Positions 10,297-21,524 of a stretch of 64,000 nucleotides of DNA are shown piece by piece. Every line of letters begins with the position of its first letter. The stretch's first letter is position 1. Both the position numbers and the translations under genes were made by a program. Under the pieces are notes generated by a model that was not told the DNA's origin, did no database searches, and saw nothing but the letters and a program-made list of their open reading frames with translations. The stretch is from Aricia agestis (lineage: Eukaryota > Arthropoda > Insecta > Lepidoptera > Lycaenidae): positions 8,997,501 to 9,061,500 of the forward strand of contig NC_056425.1 in the NCBI RefSeq assembly GCF_905147365.1, in the 5' to 3' direction.

Positions 10297-10410
10297 AATC
10301 CATACTAATAATATAAATGCAAAAATGTGTCTGTCTGTCAGTGTATCTGTTACCGTTTCATGCCCAAACTGCTGAACCGATTTTGCTTAAATTTGGTATG
10401 GATGTCTCCA
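10297..10410 (-). repeat. Repeat G, minus-strand fragment
   Basis: Starts 'tccatactaataatataaat', then 'gtctgtctgtcagtgtatc' and 'actgctgaaccgattttgc': the complement of the 3' part of unit G. Confidence 0.65.
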
Positions 10411-11094
10411 TACTTTTTTTACCATTGAAAAATATATATTTCCCGTACGAATTCATTACTTGTAGCACAACTGAATTGCAGGTGTCATCTAGTAAAAAAT
10501 ATTTCAGATAAGTAATTATTAGCTTTTAAAAAACAAATAATAATTTGGTTATAATGTTATTTGGTATCAAATAGTATACTTATTGGTGTCCCCCATTACA
10601 TCAAACTGCCAAAACATAAAAACCTTCCCAAGAACTAGAAACCTAATCTCTTAAACATTGTATAGTTATATCGGATTTCATCAGTTGTACAAATGGATTA
10701 AATAGGCCGACTGCATCCAGTGAGAATAACCAGACTAATAGTATCAGTAACAGTCAATCATAATTAAAACTTGCCATCTGCTATATTTGTCCCAGTTACA
10801 AAGTGGGGCCAAACTACCCACTTAAATGCAATTTAGATTGTAGCTTTTTAAGAATATCAGGTTATTTAAATGTCCGTACTAATTACAAATCAATATTATA
10901 ATCCCGTTACTAATAAAGAAATGTTCATCCAGCATAGGATTATTCAAGGTCGTAATAATATGACTCCCTATATGCTGGTAAAAAACAAGCAGTTAGTGGC
11001 GGCTGGCCGTGGGGGTGGCGAACAGGGCAATTGCCCAGGGCCTCGCTCTTGCAGGGGCCTTGCAAGGTATGTATTTTTTTGCATACAACATCTA

Positions 11095-11231
11095 GGGCCT
11101 TTTTCACCACTTTCTGATGAAGTTCCGAATTTTTTGACAGATCTTTTTTGACAGATTCTCCATATTTGATCTGTCAAGTTAATTGATGGATAGCCTATTT
11201 GTCACTTATCAGGAAGTGGTGAAACAGGCCC
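11095..11231. mobile_element. Family M1 MITE, copy 3 (CTA duplication)
   Basis: 137 bp from 'gggcctttttcaccact' to 'gtggtgaaacaggcccc', flanked by CTA at 11092-11094 and 11232-11234. The clean 3-bp duplication supports Harbinger-type mobilisation. Confidence 0.8.
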
Positions 11232-11341
11232 CTAGTCTTCAAGTAATTGCTACGGTGGTGAGCTCCATAGAGAAAGACCCAGGTTAGGGGATGTAAGTTA
11301 TTGATATACAGTAAAGTGGTTATATAATCAAAATTATAACA

Positions 11342-11492
11342 GACTAGCTGTCCCGGTGAACTTCGTGTTACTTTAAAACCTTTTCTGGATTTCTACGAAT
11401 ATTTTAAGACTAAAATCAGACCAATCCGTCCAGCCGTTTTCGAGTTTTAGCACGACTAACACATTTGAAAATCCATTTTTATATATAAAGAT
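11342..11492 (+). repeat. Repeat D copy
   Basis: Starts 'ctagctgtcccggtgaactt', contains 'cagccgttttcgagttttag', and ends 'tttttatatataaag'. Other copies are at 52966-53112, 53106-53260 and 59730-59880. Confidence 0.7.
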
Positions 11493-12158
11493 AATAATAG
11501 AATAATACTTTAATAACAAACAATATGGAACAAGGAAAGGCACAAACCATGATGTTTTTGGAAAATAAGGCGTTCATTCAATTTATAACTTTTTGAAGTA
11601 AGTATACAGTAATAGTTTCTGTGAATTATTTTTTCCGTCCTGTTCTGTTTTTTCTATATACATATAAACAATTGCCTAAAATTATTTCTTAATGCTCCAC
11701 AGTCATATTTGAATATGAACATAATAATTCCTGGATTATCATGAGACACAATAGATATATTCAGTTGTTATGCAGCACCCGGGTGCCGCTTGGGAGTTGA
11801 TGGGTTTTAAAGAAACTGACATTATTTGATTACTAATTACTATAGAAGTGAGTTAATACGAAGAGTCTACTTAAGTAATAATGTAATTTTGTAATTACAA
11901 TACAAGCAAGTAAAGGTCTTTAACTCTAACAAAAACACAATATGTTAGGTACATACTGTAATATTTATCGTTACTTAGTATCGTGTTAAATTAGTAGCTG
12001 TAGATTATAGTGAGGTAATCCATGTTGTACGCAAAGGTCTTAACTCTTAGCGTGGCAGTGTCAGATGACTCATTGTTGGTAGCCTAGCTTGGCGCCGTTT
12101 TGATTCAAGGCGTACTGTCTTGTACTGTCATTAAAGTGACCGCTCTACTACAATGTTA
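11493..12158. other. Gene-free stretch with a half-element
   Basis: 11747-11830 ('gacacaatagatatattcag', 'ttatgcagcacccgggtgcc') resembles one arm of the MITE at 48347-48641. The rest is AT-rich and featureless. Confidence 0.45.
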
Positions 12159-12633
12159 AGAGGATTCCACACCGCCCTTTTTTCCATACAAACGTTGTCC
12201 CCTGTTTCCTCCCTGGATAATGCTAGTAGAGTTATAATTTTTTTCCTGAATATCTACGGCCACTAATACAATGTCCTTATGTTTTCTTTTTTTTCATAAT
12301 TTAATTATTAAATAAGATATGAACGTTCAAAAACCCAAAAAAATGGCCAGATTTTCCGCTGTGTTCAAACGTCCAGAAAACAGATTTGGCTAGATAATAC
12401 AAAAAAAGCAAAACATAGGAACACAGCTCAAGCCTTTTTTTAATCTTTAATGAAGAAAGTACTTAAATCGGTTAAGTTTTGGAGAAGGAATCAGGGGACA
12501 ACGAATCGTTGATTTTCTGGATTTTCTGCAGTTGTCTCTATCGCGTTCTGCGGTATAGGCTTGAGGTAAGGGAGACAGCTATAGATATTACACGTACTTT
12601 TTTTTCATTTCTCTAGCCGCTGGTGTATCCTCT
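12159..12633. mobile_element. 475-bp MITE with TA duplication (family M4, copy 1)
   Basis: Ends 'agaggattccacaccg' and 'ggtgtatcctct' sit between TA at 12157-12158 and 12634-12635. The interior has 'ttgtcccctgtttcctccct' near the left and a matching inverted block near 12480-12580. A partial copy lies at 61950-62135. TA targets suggest Tc1/mariner-type mobilisation. Confidence 0.7.
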
Positions 12634-12640
12634 TAATCAC

Positions 12641-12834
12641 TAGATAACGCCCGCAACTCCGTGGCACCAGTTTTATTTATCGCGTGAAAACCGGAATAAA
12701 AAGTATCCCATGTCCTTTCCCGGGACTCGAAGTACCTCTATACCAAATTTCAGCTAAATCGGTTCAGCGGTTTGGAATTGGGCGTGAAGAGGTGGCAGAC
12801 TGACAGACAGACACACTTTCGCATTTATAATATA
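12641..12834 (+). repeat. Repeat G copy
   Basis: From 'gataacgcccgcaactccgt' through 'gggactcgaagtacctctat' and 'ttcagcggtttggaatt' to 'cactttcgcatttataat'. The mariner-type MITE at 12835-13048 is inserted at its very end. Confidence 0.7.
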
Positions 12835-13048
12835 CAGGGTGTAACCTTAAACCTAGGTTGTAGAGAGTTCACTGTGAAGGTAGTAGCGCTGGAAGACCAA
12901 AACATTTTTTTTTTCACTTTTGTATTGGGGCGCTTGCCCTTACAAATTAAAAAAAAAGGTCTTTCAGCGCTGCTACTTTCACAGTGAACTCTTTATAGGG
13001 AACATGTACACACCCTAAAGTATTATCACTTAGTTTTGTTACACCCTG
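12835..13048. mobile_element. Mariner-type palindromic MITE, family M5, copy 1
   Basis: 'cagggtgtaacct' to 'gttacaccctg', with TA on both sides. Inner arms 'gagagttcactgtgaagg' and 'cacagtgaactct' flank a hairpin. This copy has lost the usual centre. It is one of at least seven copies in the window. Confidence 0.8.
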
Positions 13049-13195
13049 TATATTATTAATTTTATCATGTAATAGTATGGAAGATAGATTTAGCAGCGCC
13101 GTCGAATCGCTCGTACGGATTCAAAGATCAAAATATGAGTGGTAGTTGGGGCGACTTAACTTCTAAGTCAGTGTAAAGGCAAAGATTTGAAGGTT

Positions 13196-13250
13196 GTAAA
13201 ATTCAAATTCAAATATATTTATTTCAGACTACAGTGTGGTCCATTGGTTA
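13196..13250 (-). repeat. Possible LINE 3' end
   Basis: 'aaattcaaattcaaatatat' followed by 'ttatttcag' resembles the A-rich 3' terminus of lepidopteran LINEs in reverse. Short and uncertain. Confidence 0.35.
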
Positions 13251-13756
13251 GTATTACATAATTAATTAAGCACGAACTTTTTCGATATTGTCTCCTAACA
13301 ATGTTATTATAAAAAATTTTCTGCCTGATGTACGCTATGCACCTTTTTGAATATGTATTTCTTTATTTATTATTTTAGCCGCTGCAGACGTGTCATTAAA
13401 AATCGTCGAAAAATTGTTAGACTTGATTTTCGGCTACTATGTTTTAGTTAGGCCTTAGAGTGTTTTAAGGGTGTTCTAGAATCTGCTTCAGTCTAACATT
13501 TTTCAATGTCTAACATTTTTCAAAACTTGAAAAAATCCTCAACAAGTGGTCGTTAAGTTCAAGTCTTCGAACTTATTCCTGTAATAGAAGGTGACATCAG
13601 TGTGAGGAAATGCACCGTTAACATGCTATATTCGTCGCTTCCTATGTCGCGGCGAGAATAGAAATTACTAAAACTGTTCAGTGTTCACTAATTATAAACA
13701 GTTATAAAAGGTGAATAAAAAAGTTATACGTTTTTACGAGTGAAATAAGGCATTTT

Positions 13757-13960
13757 ATGCAACGTGTAACAAAACTGAGTGATAATTCTTAGATATTATA
13801 TAATTGGGTTTGTACGAGTCCCCACTCCCTGTATAGAGTTCATTGTGAAAGTAGTAGCTATGAAAAATAGTAGGCAAACTCCTGACGATAGGGCGCTTCA
13901 TACAAATCACAAAAAACTTGCTCCTTCACTTCAGTGAAAGAGCAAGTTTTTTTTGTTACT
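13757..13960. mobile_element. Heavily diverged M5 MITE copy
   Basis: Left arm words 'gtgtaacaaaactgagtgat' and 'gagttcattgtgaaagtag' match family M5. The right half has been replaced by an unrelated small hairpin, 'aaaacttgctc' / 'gagcaagtttt', near 13913-13950. Confidence 0.5.
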
Positions 13961-14018
13961 ACATGAAGAGGTCAGCTTGCAGGCGTCATCTAGTCTCTCT
14001 ATATATATTTGCTCTATA

Positions 14019-14271
14019 CAGGGTGTAACAAAAATAAGTGATAATACTTTAGGGTGTGTACGTGTTCCTTGTAGAGAATTCACTGTTACAGCGCTGAAAG
14101 ACGAAAAAATTTTTTCACTTTTGTATGGGCAAGGGCCCGAGCGTCACGAGTTTCTCCATACAAAAGTGAAAATTTTTTTTCGTCTTTCAGCGCTGCTACT
14201 TTTACAGTGAACTCTCTACAAGTAACACGTACATGCCCTAAAGTATTATCACTTGTTTTTGTTACACACTG
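14019..14271. mobile_element. Mariner-type palindromic MITE, family M5, copy 2 (near complete)
   Basis: 253 bp between TA dinucleotides. Arms run 'cagggtgtaacaaaaataag' then 'tgataatactttagggtgtg'. The inner arms 'cagcgctgaaagacgaaa' and 'cacttttgtatgg' are repeated inverted around a loop 'caagggcccgagcgtcacg'. Because almost the whole element is palindromic, reading frames appear on both strands; they are not genes. Confidence 0.85.
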
Positions 14272-14551
14272 TATATCAAAATCGATAAGTAATTTGGTAA
14301 AGCATATATTATATGAGGAGCTCGCGAACAAAACCGGACAAGTCCACCAGTGTGCAAAAGTTACATATTTTTTCCGAATCGTCTTCTGTTGACCCATCTG
14401 CGTCAATTCCTGTTAATTATTTCAATCAAAACCGCTTAACAAGGCTTTAGTTTCAGGTAGTAGTAGTTAATACTATGTAGTTTATTAACCACAGTGTAAT
14501 TTTTTCTCTCGCGGACTAATCAGGTTTTGTTCGCCAGCTCCTCATATATTC

Positions 14552-14830
14552 AACTAGATGTCCCGCGCGGCTTCGCCCGCGTAAATTAGGAATTTTACAG
14601 AAACCGTACATTTTCCCATAAAAAATATTTCCCCCGTTTTTTCTACATTTTCCTGAGTTTCTTCGGTAGTATTAGTCTTAGCGTGATAATATAATATAGC
14701 CTATAGTCTTACTCGATAAATGACCTATCTAACACTAAGATAAGTTTTTAAATCGGACCTGTAGTTTCTGAGATTGACGCGTTGAAGCAAACATACTCTT
14801 CAGGTTTATAATATTAGGTAGGTATAGATT
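14552..14830 (+). repeat. Repeat F copy 1
   Basis: Opens 'actagatgtcccgcgcggct', then 'ttacagaaaccgtacatttt' and 'gagattgacgcgttgaagc', closing near 'ttcaggtttataatattag'. A second copy lies at 21733-22125. Confidence 0.65.
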
Positions 14831-15610
14831 TTTTTTAATTATCGCTTGACAAACTCGACTCTCGACTGGATATCTGTGCGGCGCGATGTATTAGCTTGCT
14901 CGCAATATCGTAATTATTATTAACTTATGAAGTGCATCGATTTTTTTTAGGATAAAATATGTTAATGTAAAAAAATTTACACCCTATTGTTTTTGGTATA
15001 ATGGACTCACCTAATGATACCTAAGCCCCAAAAAAAATTTGGCAGGTAGGTTTAATTGCACCCTGTAATATTAGTAGGATTAGTAGGATAATAGGATGCA
15101 AATAAACAAACAGACATTCCCTTTTTCTATCATGAGTATTAGTTTTAGCTTAGAAAAAAGCACATCCATTGATGGATCATATCTACCTAGTCTGTGCAGG
15201 TCCTTACTCCTTGACCCACAAACGAACCATCAAAACAATCGAACATTCTGGAAGTGGGTTATAAATCTCCACCCGTTAATGTTTACAATAGTGGGTCAGC
15301 GCCCAGCCCACTATTGTGGCCAATTGACAGAGTTCAGTTATAGGACAGATCAGTTATTACCCGAGTCTACAATGTCCTGAAAAACCGCGAAATGTATAGG
15401 CTGCACATATCTTTCTACGATTGTTGCGAGGGAATCGCGTATGTCCTTATATTTCCATGGCTTCAGCATGATCGGTGCTGTTGGAGTACCTCCGAGTTAC
15501 GTACACGTAGTTAATTTATACTCCTCGTACCTTAGCTTAGGACCTGATTACAGCTACCGAGTAGAATGTCGGGTGCTCTCGGCCGAGCACTCGGTATAAT
15601 ATGTATATTA
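14831..15610. other. Gene-free stretch
   Basis: Holds a hairpin 'acaatagtgggt' / 'agcccactattgt' at about 15285-15316. A 94-codon frame at 15096-15380 crosses that hairpin, shows no domain and is not supported as a gene. Confidence 0.4.
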
Positions 15611-15614
15611 TTAA

Positions 15615-15770
15615 TTACTAGCTGTTTGACCGAGCTTTGCTCGGTATCCGATGAAAATGACATTTTCTAGAAATGATTGCTAGCTAGATCGATTTATCGC
15701 CCCCGAAATCCCATATATACTAAATTTCATGAAAATCGTTGGAGCCGATTCCGATTCCGTTAGGTGTAAT
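15615..15770 (+). repeat. Repeat C copy 1
   Basis: 'ctagctgtttgaccgagctt', 'acattttctagaaatgatt', 'gatcgatttatcgcccccg' and 'aaaatcgttggagccgattc'. The same unit is at 61494-61650 and, reversed, at 44680-44860 and 60965-61045. Confidence 0.7.
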
Positions 15771-16384
15771 CAGGCCCTTAGGCTATGGTCTTTTTTAAGG
15801 GTGACACTGGATTCATCATAATCACAATCGCGCACGCAGTCGGAGTTTTTTTATCATCTGCATTTTCGATATTTTGCTGATTTACTATTGCCATGTCTTA
15901 TTATTGTCCAGTCTATGCCGCATTCAGTATTAGGGCCACATTGCATCAGCCGTCTCGATTGATTAGTTTACGGCCTATGATTTGATTCACGTTATTTTGA
16001 GAAGCGCATTCTGGACCGTTTCAACAGCTTGTTCAAACAATTTTATATGTAGCATTGTTGTCTCATGTCTGTTATTTGACAAAGCCAAACATAATTTCTC
16101 ATAAGTACAAATTCTGTCTGCTATCTCATAAAAAATGGATCTGTTTGTTACCTCTTTATGTTTAAACCGCTAAATCGAGTTGATACAAGGAGACTGGTAG
16201 AGACACTTTTAGTCCCGCGAAAGATTGTTAATTGTTTCCTTGTTAAAGTTTTCATCGCGGAAAAATATTATACGGTTAAATAAATTTATATATGGCAGCA
16301 AAGTTTTCGAAACATCTAGAAGAATTTCTTTCTTGAGCGTATAGCAATTAATTGTAGAACTTAGTTCGTAACAGTAAAGTGCTC

Positions 16385-16497
16385 CAAGGCTATGAACGTG
16401 GACGAGGCGCTGCTGGTAAAGGAGAATTGTCAAAAATGCCGTTTTTGTATGATAGCAGCGTTAGTTCCTTTTCTCGCCACGTTCATTTAAACCCTTG
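16385..16497. mobile_element. Family M2 MITE, copy 2
   Basis: Ends 'caaggctatgaacgtgg' and 'ccacgttcatttaaacccttg' (split at 16476-16497) pair imperfectly. The interior is the complement of 804-942. Short frames on both strands here are not gene-like. Confidence 0.6.
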
Positions 16498-16985
16498 TCG
16501 AGCTCTATTACTATCTACTATGCTTTGTAAGTTTGTACTATGCAACGTTCTATTTTTTTTAACCTGGAGTAAGTTAAGGCTTACTCAAAACTATTCCCAA
16601 CAATTTTCCCAAACTTTACTCCTGTGGCTTTCGCTAACGTTAAATAAAGTAGCCCTTATTATAAGCTATTTAATCGATAATTTTAGACCGAAGTTATTAG
16701 CCGCTTATACCATTCAGCTCTTGCGGTTAGCTCGGTAGTTAATTTTTATCGGTTATTAACTTTGAATTACGTATCTGTTGTTTACATACTGTGGTTTTTA
16801 ATAACATCACTATTATTTGAAAGTAGGGTAAGTCTAAATTTGGTATTTTTTCGATACGCTAGAAGATTAAGTAGAGTCGTAGAGGCGATGAAGATGAGAG
16901 CTCCTAGCCAAAACGTTTTCGTTATCGCTTCTTTATTGAATCGCCGATTACAATGTATGAAATTGACATTACTTTTTTTAATGAA

Positions 16986-17210
16986 ATAAGGGGGCAAACG
17001 AGCAAACGGGTCACCTGATGGAAAGCAACTTCCGTCACCCATGGACACTTGCAGCATCAGAAGAGCTGCAGGTGCGTTGCCGGCCTTTTAACAGGGAATA
17101 GAGTAATAGGGGAGGGTAGGGAAAGGAAGGGAATAGGGGAGGGTAGGGTAGGGAATTGGGCCTCTGGTAAACTCACTCACTCGGCGAAACAGCGCAAGCG
17201 TTGTGTGTGT
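16986..17210 (-). mobile_element. SINE-like retroposon H, truncating a LINE
   Basis: Reads 'aagggggcaaacgagcaaac', 'gggtcacctgatggaaagc', 'gagctgcaggtgcgttgcc', then a purine-rich 'gggagggtagggaaagg' block and 'cactcactcggcgaaac'. A T-run just left of it is the complement of an A tail. It abuts the LINE reverse transcriptase remnant, which ends abruptly at its border. Confidence 0.65.
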
Positions 17211-18000
17211 ATATAAAAAAGAAATAACAGTGGACCTAATACTGAGCCTTGAGGCACTCCATAACGATTAAACTTACTTCTCGATTTACAATTTTTTAGT
17301 TCTTTATATTATTATGTATTCTATTTCTGTATATTGTATTCTATCGGAGATAAACGACTTTATCCAAGCTAAGGCAGGCCCTCTGATTCCTAGTCGTTCT
17401 AGTTTGTTGAGGAGTATTTTATGTGATACAAATTCGAACGCCTTGGTCATGTCAATAAATACTACAGTAGCATATTCTCGGTTATCCATGGCCTTTATAA
17501 TCTGGTTCGTTAGATTGTAACAAGCTTGTAGTGTTGATTTATTTTTTTGAAAACCGAACTGTTCGTTTTTTATGATTTCATATTTTTTTATAAAGCTAGT
17601 GATCCTTCTATGCATAGCTTTTTCAAATATTTTTGAAAATATAGGAACAAGCGTAATAGGTCTATAATTATTAAGTTGTTTTTTATCACCCTTTTTGTGT
17701 AGAGGCTTGATAACTGACAACTTTAATTTATCTGGAAAAGTTCCTTCACAAAATGATTGGTTAATTAGATACGTTAGGATTGGGGCCAACACGTGTTTAC
17801 ACTTTTTTATTATTTTTGTAGCATCATGACCTACAGCATTTGTATTTTTCAGTGAGTTAATTATCTGAAGAGTTTCCTTATATGTACACGGATATAAGAA
17901 AATACTTTTATTATTATGATTAGGCATGTCAAGTTTTTGGTTATTAATAGCATTAGAATTTATGTCCACATTTGATGTAATGTGGAAATGAATGTGGAAA
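17211..18000 (-). pseudogene. Non-LTR retrotransposon reverse transcriptase remnant (Jockey/CR1-like)
   Basis: Minus strand. The 221-codon frame 17304-17969 reads as the finger and palm part of a reverse transcriptase. LKLSVIKPLHKKGDK is followed by NYRPITLVPIFSKIFEKA (motif 2), EQFGFQKNKSTLQA (motif 2a/3), and VVFIDMTKAFEFVSH (catalytic block A, first Asp present, second position Glu where Asp is usual). LGIRGPALAWIKSFISDR comes next. Past a frameshift near 17300 the adjacent frame continues as FNRYGVPQGSVLGPLLF (block B) to about 17215. The YxDD block is missing because repeat H begins there. No endonuclease domain is present. It is a dead 5'- and 3'-truncated LINE copy; clade assignment is tentative. 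Confidence 0.85.
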
Positions 18001-18052
18001 ATAAACCAAAAAATTACTAATTATAATAGCTAAGCCCTACAATCTATATCTT

Positions 18053-18598
18053 AATATATAAAATTTTCGTGCCACAATGTTAGGCCGCGTACTCCTCCGA
18101 AACGGCTTTACTGATTTTAACCAAATTTTATACAGGGTGTTACAAAAATAAGTGATAATACTTTAGGGTGTGTACGTGTTCCTTGTATAGAGTTCACTGT
18201 GAAAGTGCAGCGCTGAAAGACCAACATTTTTTTTTTCACTTTTGTATGGGGAAACTCGTGACGCTCGGACCCTTGCCCATACAAAAGTGAAAAAAAATTT
18301 TCATCTTTCAGAGCTGCTACTACCACACACACACACCCTAAAGTATTATCACTTATTTTTGTTACACACTGTATGCATTGGGTCTGAGAATCGGCTACTG
18401 GGTACTTATTATATTGATAAGTGCATTTGTTGAATAAATCATAGTAAATTATTACAACTCGAGACTGACGGCGACCATTGTTTGTGCGACGGGATAGCGA
18501 TGAATGGTGACATACTTATTTAGTCACTTCAATAAAATAACACGGGCGAAATACTTTATATGGCAAAGAAACGTTTGCCGGGACAGCTAGTATTATAT
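18053..18598 (-). repeat. Repeat B copy with nested M5 MITE
   Basis: The complement of repeat B. It opens 'aaaattttcgtgccacaatg', 'cgtactcctccgaaacggc', and closes 'aacgtttgccgggacagcta'. The MITE at 18133-18371 interrupts it. The uninterrupted target can be read from the plus-strand copy at 52656-52966. Confidence 0.7.
18133..18371. mobile_element. Mariner-type MITE M5, copy 3, nested in repeat B
   Basis: Inserted at TA. Repeat B elsewhere reads 'ccaaattttatatgcat' (complement); here TA is duplicated around the element. The interior hairpin has 'acgctcggacccttgcccat' at the loop. It proves this insertion is younger than the B copy. Confidence 0.85.
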
Positions 18599-18887
18599 AA
18601 AAATTCCCATTCTTTCAGGAAAAAGTTAACTGTAGTAGTGTGTTTTGAGTTTTCCCTGAGTGAGTCATTAATCTAATAATTAATTAGGACTTAAATTAAT
18701 GAGGTGACCACTAATCCGACGAGCGGCGAATTATTTGTGAAATTGTGAGGTTCATTATTTTATGACTGTAGTAATTAAGTTTGTGCGTTAATTAATTATA
18801 ATTTATAATTATTAGTTTAATAATAATAAGCACCTAATATTATACTATTTGACTATACTGATTGTTTTCTTCAATTTATTGTCGAGA

Positions 18888-19070
18888 TGTCGTCCGTTGC
18901 GCCAAAACTCGTTTATGGCGCGAGAATCTTACATTTTTCGGGATATAAAGTATCATGTCCTTTCCCGGGACAAATACCACTATACTCAGCGAAATCAGTC
19001 CAGTGGTTTGGGCATGACGAGGTAACAAACCGACAGTCACACTTTTGTCTTTCACTGAATATTAATATGG
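18888..19070 (+). repeat. Repeat G fragment
   Basis: 'cgttgcgccaaaactcgttt', 'ttttcgggatataaagtatc' and 'cctttcccgggacaaatac'. The frame at 18887-19129 is a by-product of the repeat. Confidence 0.6.
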
Positions 19071-19373
19071 AATATGGATGTCTAAACTGTAAACAAATTA
19101 GTGTAAGTAATGTTGAACTCCTGGGATGATGACAAGGTCAAAGATTAGCAAATGTTGTTAATAAAATAAAGAAATTACGGTGAAAAATAAGTGTTCCCAA
19201 AATTACAGCTCGATAGCATTTTTATTTTTTTTGTTATGCGCCTTCAAAGTTAGATAATCAAGTCGATTTTTTTTTTCAATTAAATTTCTTAATATTTGTA
19301 TACCAATCGATATCTTATGCAATTAAAAGCAACTTATGTTATGAAACCACTTTCATAAACGCAATATTTAATA

Positions 19374-19472
19374 TACCTGTCGAACAAAGCTCTCTCCCGA
19401 TGCGTACAAACTACGAAAGAGTGACGTCAGTCTTTCGTTGCACTTTGTATAGAGCGTTTCGGGCAGGTCTAT
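19374..19472. repeat. Inverted repeat element
   Basis: 'acctgtcgaacaaagctctc' at the left is complementary, with gaps, to 'tagagcgtttcgggcaggt' at the right. An inner pair 'acgaaagagtgacgtc' / 'gacgtcagtctttcgt' adds a palindromic GACGTC core. Probably a small MITE. Confidence 0.5.
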
Positions 19473-19681
19473 TTCATGAGATGTTTGAATTGTCATATCT
19501 TGGTGAATTTTTAAGCTATCAGAGTCATTCTTTCAGCGATGTTTCTATTTTTTAAGGGTCTTTCAATTGCCAATAAGAAAAAAAATAGTCATTAAGCCTA
19601 TTATGTTATTAGGAAAAATGTCGATAATTATGTTCTTAAACTTCGACTGTACATAAAGTGTTTTTAACATGGGAGTTTTAA

Positions 19682-20061
19682 GGCGACGTCTTGATAATTT
19701 GGCTGTAACGATATCGATTTTTCTCAGCAATGACTAAAGCTAAGAAATTAAAGTTCATAGCATAACGCGATTGGTCAACTTTTATAACACAGAATAATCA
19801 ATCGAAAATACCTCTTTAAAAAAAGAGATTCCTATTTTGCCAACAGAGGAGAGTGATTTAAGCTTCCAAAATTTGTACATAGATTGGTTCAAGCATACAC
19901 TTTAATTTGCCCATAGCTTATATGAAATGTACCTATTTATGGTTTTTAAATTACGCGACAAAAACCATTTTGTTTTCTATGAGAGGCCAGGCCGGCCTCT
20001 CATAGAAAACAAGCAATCTAAAAGATATCCAACACGGTTTTTTACTTTAACCGGCGTCACC
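19682..20061. mobile_element. TTAA-flanked MITE, family M6, copy 1
   Basis: 380 bp starting 'ggcgacgtcttgataatttg' and ending 'ccggcgtcacc', exactly between TTAA at 19678-19681 and TTAA at 20062-20065. That target suits piggyBac or Kolobok elements. The interior includes 'tctcagcaatgactaaagct' and a late hairpin 'tctatgagaggcc' / 'ggcctctcatagaaaac'. A second copy is at 40250-40712. Confidence 0.8.
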
Positions 20062-20236
20062 TTAACGCAAGTAGACTAAAGTTCTAAATATAAAACGTTA
20101 GTATAATAATAAATTAATCAGTGGTCGATAACATAACAGTTAACATGGGTGCAATCTAAGTGATGTCTTCCTTGGAGTTATGTAGGACAAGAGCTTTAGG
20201 GTTCCCTAACAAATATATTAAATCCAAAGACTTTAA

Positions 20237-20363
20237 GGGCCTGTTTCACCACTTCCTGATAAGGCTATCCACCAATTAACTTGACAGATCAAGTATGGAG
20301 AATCTGTTAAAAAAGTTGTGAATAGCCTATTAGGCACTTTATCAAAAGTGGTGAAACGGGCCC
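20237..20363. mobile_element. Family M1 MITE, copy 4 (TAA duplication)
   Basis: 127 bp from 'gggcctgtttcaccacttcc' to 'gtggtgaaacgggccc', with TAA at 20234-20236 and 20364-20366. Confidence 0.8.
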
Positions 20364-20549
20364 TAAAAGATATAAAAATGTATGACCATATTGCTAAGTG
20401 ACCATTTCAATTCTTCTTAATGTGAATGTAAACAAAGAAATGGCCGGTTATAATGCTAATTTAAATATTTTACTTATTAACCTCGCAATAATTGTTAGAT
20501 ACATATATACTTATTATACAAAGTAAACGTTGTAAACTGTTGGTCGCCA

Positions 20550-20597
20550 TATTTCATTAGAAAATAATTAATTTCGTAATTATTTTCTAATGAAATA
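20550..20597. repeat. Perfect 21-bp-arm hairpin
   Basis: 'tatttcattagaaaataatt' (plus one base) and its exact complement surround a six-base loop (20571-20576). Nothing else marks an element around it. It could be a very short MITE core or a cruciform-prone site. Confidence 0.75.
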
Positions 20598-21047
20598 AGA
20601 CACGAAAACTAAACAAAAATTAGATAGACATATTCATAGAAATGTTAGCTACTTTTTATCACGGAATAAATAAAAATAAACATAGTAATAGATAAACATG
20701 ATGGAAACTTGCTACCTCCTAGATCACAATTGAGAACCTAAACGTTTTCAATTTTCAATATTTGTCAAATATGATAGTTTTCGCTATGTCCTCGTGAAAT
20801 ACAAAAGGCACGGAACCCTCCAAACAATTCCGAGTCACGCTTAACCCATTTTTAAATTATCTTAAGTGTCGAGTGCGTTGAACCCGCTACAGTTAAATCT
20901 TGGAACAACAGAACCGTAGATATTAATAAAGGAATTTTATGAGTTTTATCACATCACTATTAAGTATATCTCCTTATGTTTTGTGTTAAACAGGGCAAAG
21001 TATGTTATTAGTTATTATGTTACAAGACTTTGCAGATAATGGACACA

Positions 21048-21195
21048 AAATACACTATAGTGTATTTTCTGTCTTGTCTGTCTGTCTATCTATTATTTCT
21101 TCACGTGGCACGCCCAAACTGCTGAAACGATTTTGTTCTTGTATTTCCAATACTTTGAGTCCCGATAAAGGAGATACTTTTTACCCCCGGCAAAT
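21048..21195 (-). repeat. Repeat G, diverged minus-strand copy
   Basis: 'ctgtcttgtctgtctgtcta', 'cacgcccaaactgctgaaac' and 'gagtcccgataaaggagat' are the complement of unit G. Confidence 0.55.
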
Positions 21196-21278
21196 GTAGG
21201 GTTTCCGAGCAATATATGAATTTGGGCGTTGTCTCTGTGTTAGGTTAGTTTTGCTGAGTTATTCTACTATACAAGACG

Positions 21279-21524
21279 TTAGTGTAAACACCGTTATCCT
21301 TGTCACCATCAAATGAGCCCATCAAAATGAACACCTTTTTCTATGAGAACAATGCTGGGAACTCAAAAAATCCGTCTTCATACCCATACAAATTGCCGAT
21401 CCGGGCATCCGTATGGGTATGAAGACGGCATTTTTTTTGAGTTCCCAGTGTTGTTCTCATAGAAAAAGTTGTTCATTTTGACGGGCTCATTTGATGGTTT
21501 TAAGAATAACGGTGCTATACTAAC
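21279..21524. mobile_element. 246-bp palindromic MITE
   Basis: 'gttagtgtaaacaccgttat' pairs with 'ataacggtgctatactaac'. The arms continue inward through 'caccatcaaatgagccc', 'tttctatgagaacaatg' and 'cgtcttcatacccatac', all repeated inverted, around a loop 'gccgatccgggcatcc'. Confidence 0.8.

Noticed and set aside
15096..15380. 94-codon plus-strand frame
   Set aside because: Crosses a hairpin, low-complexity start, no recognisable domain.
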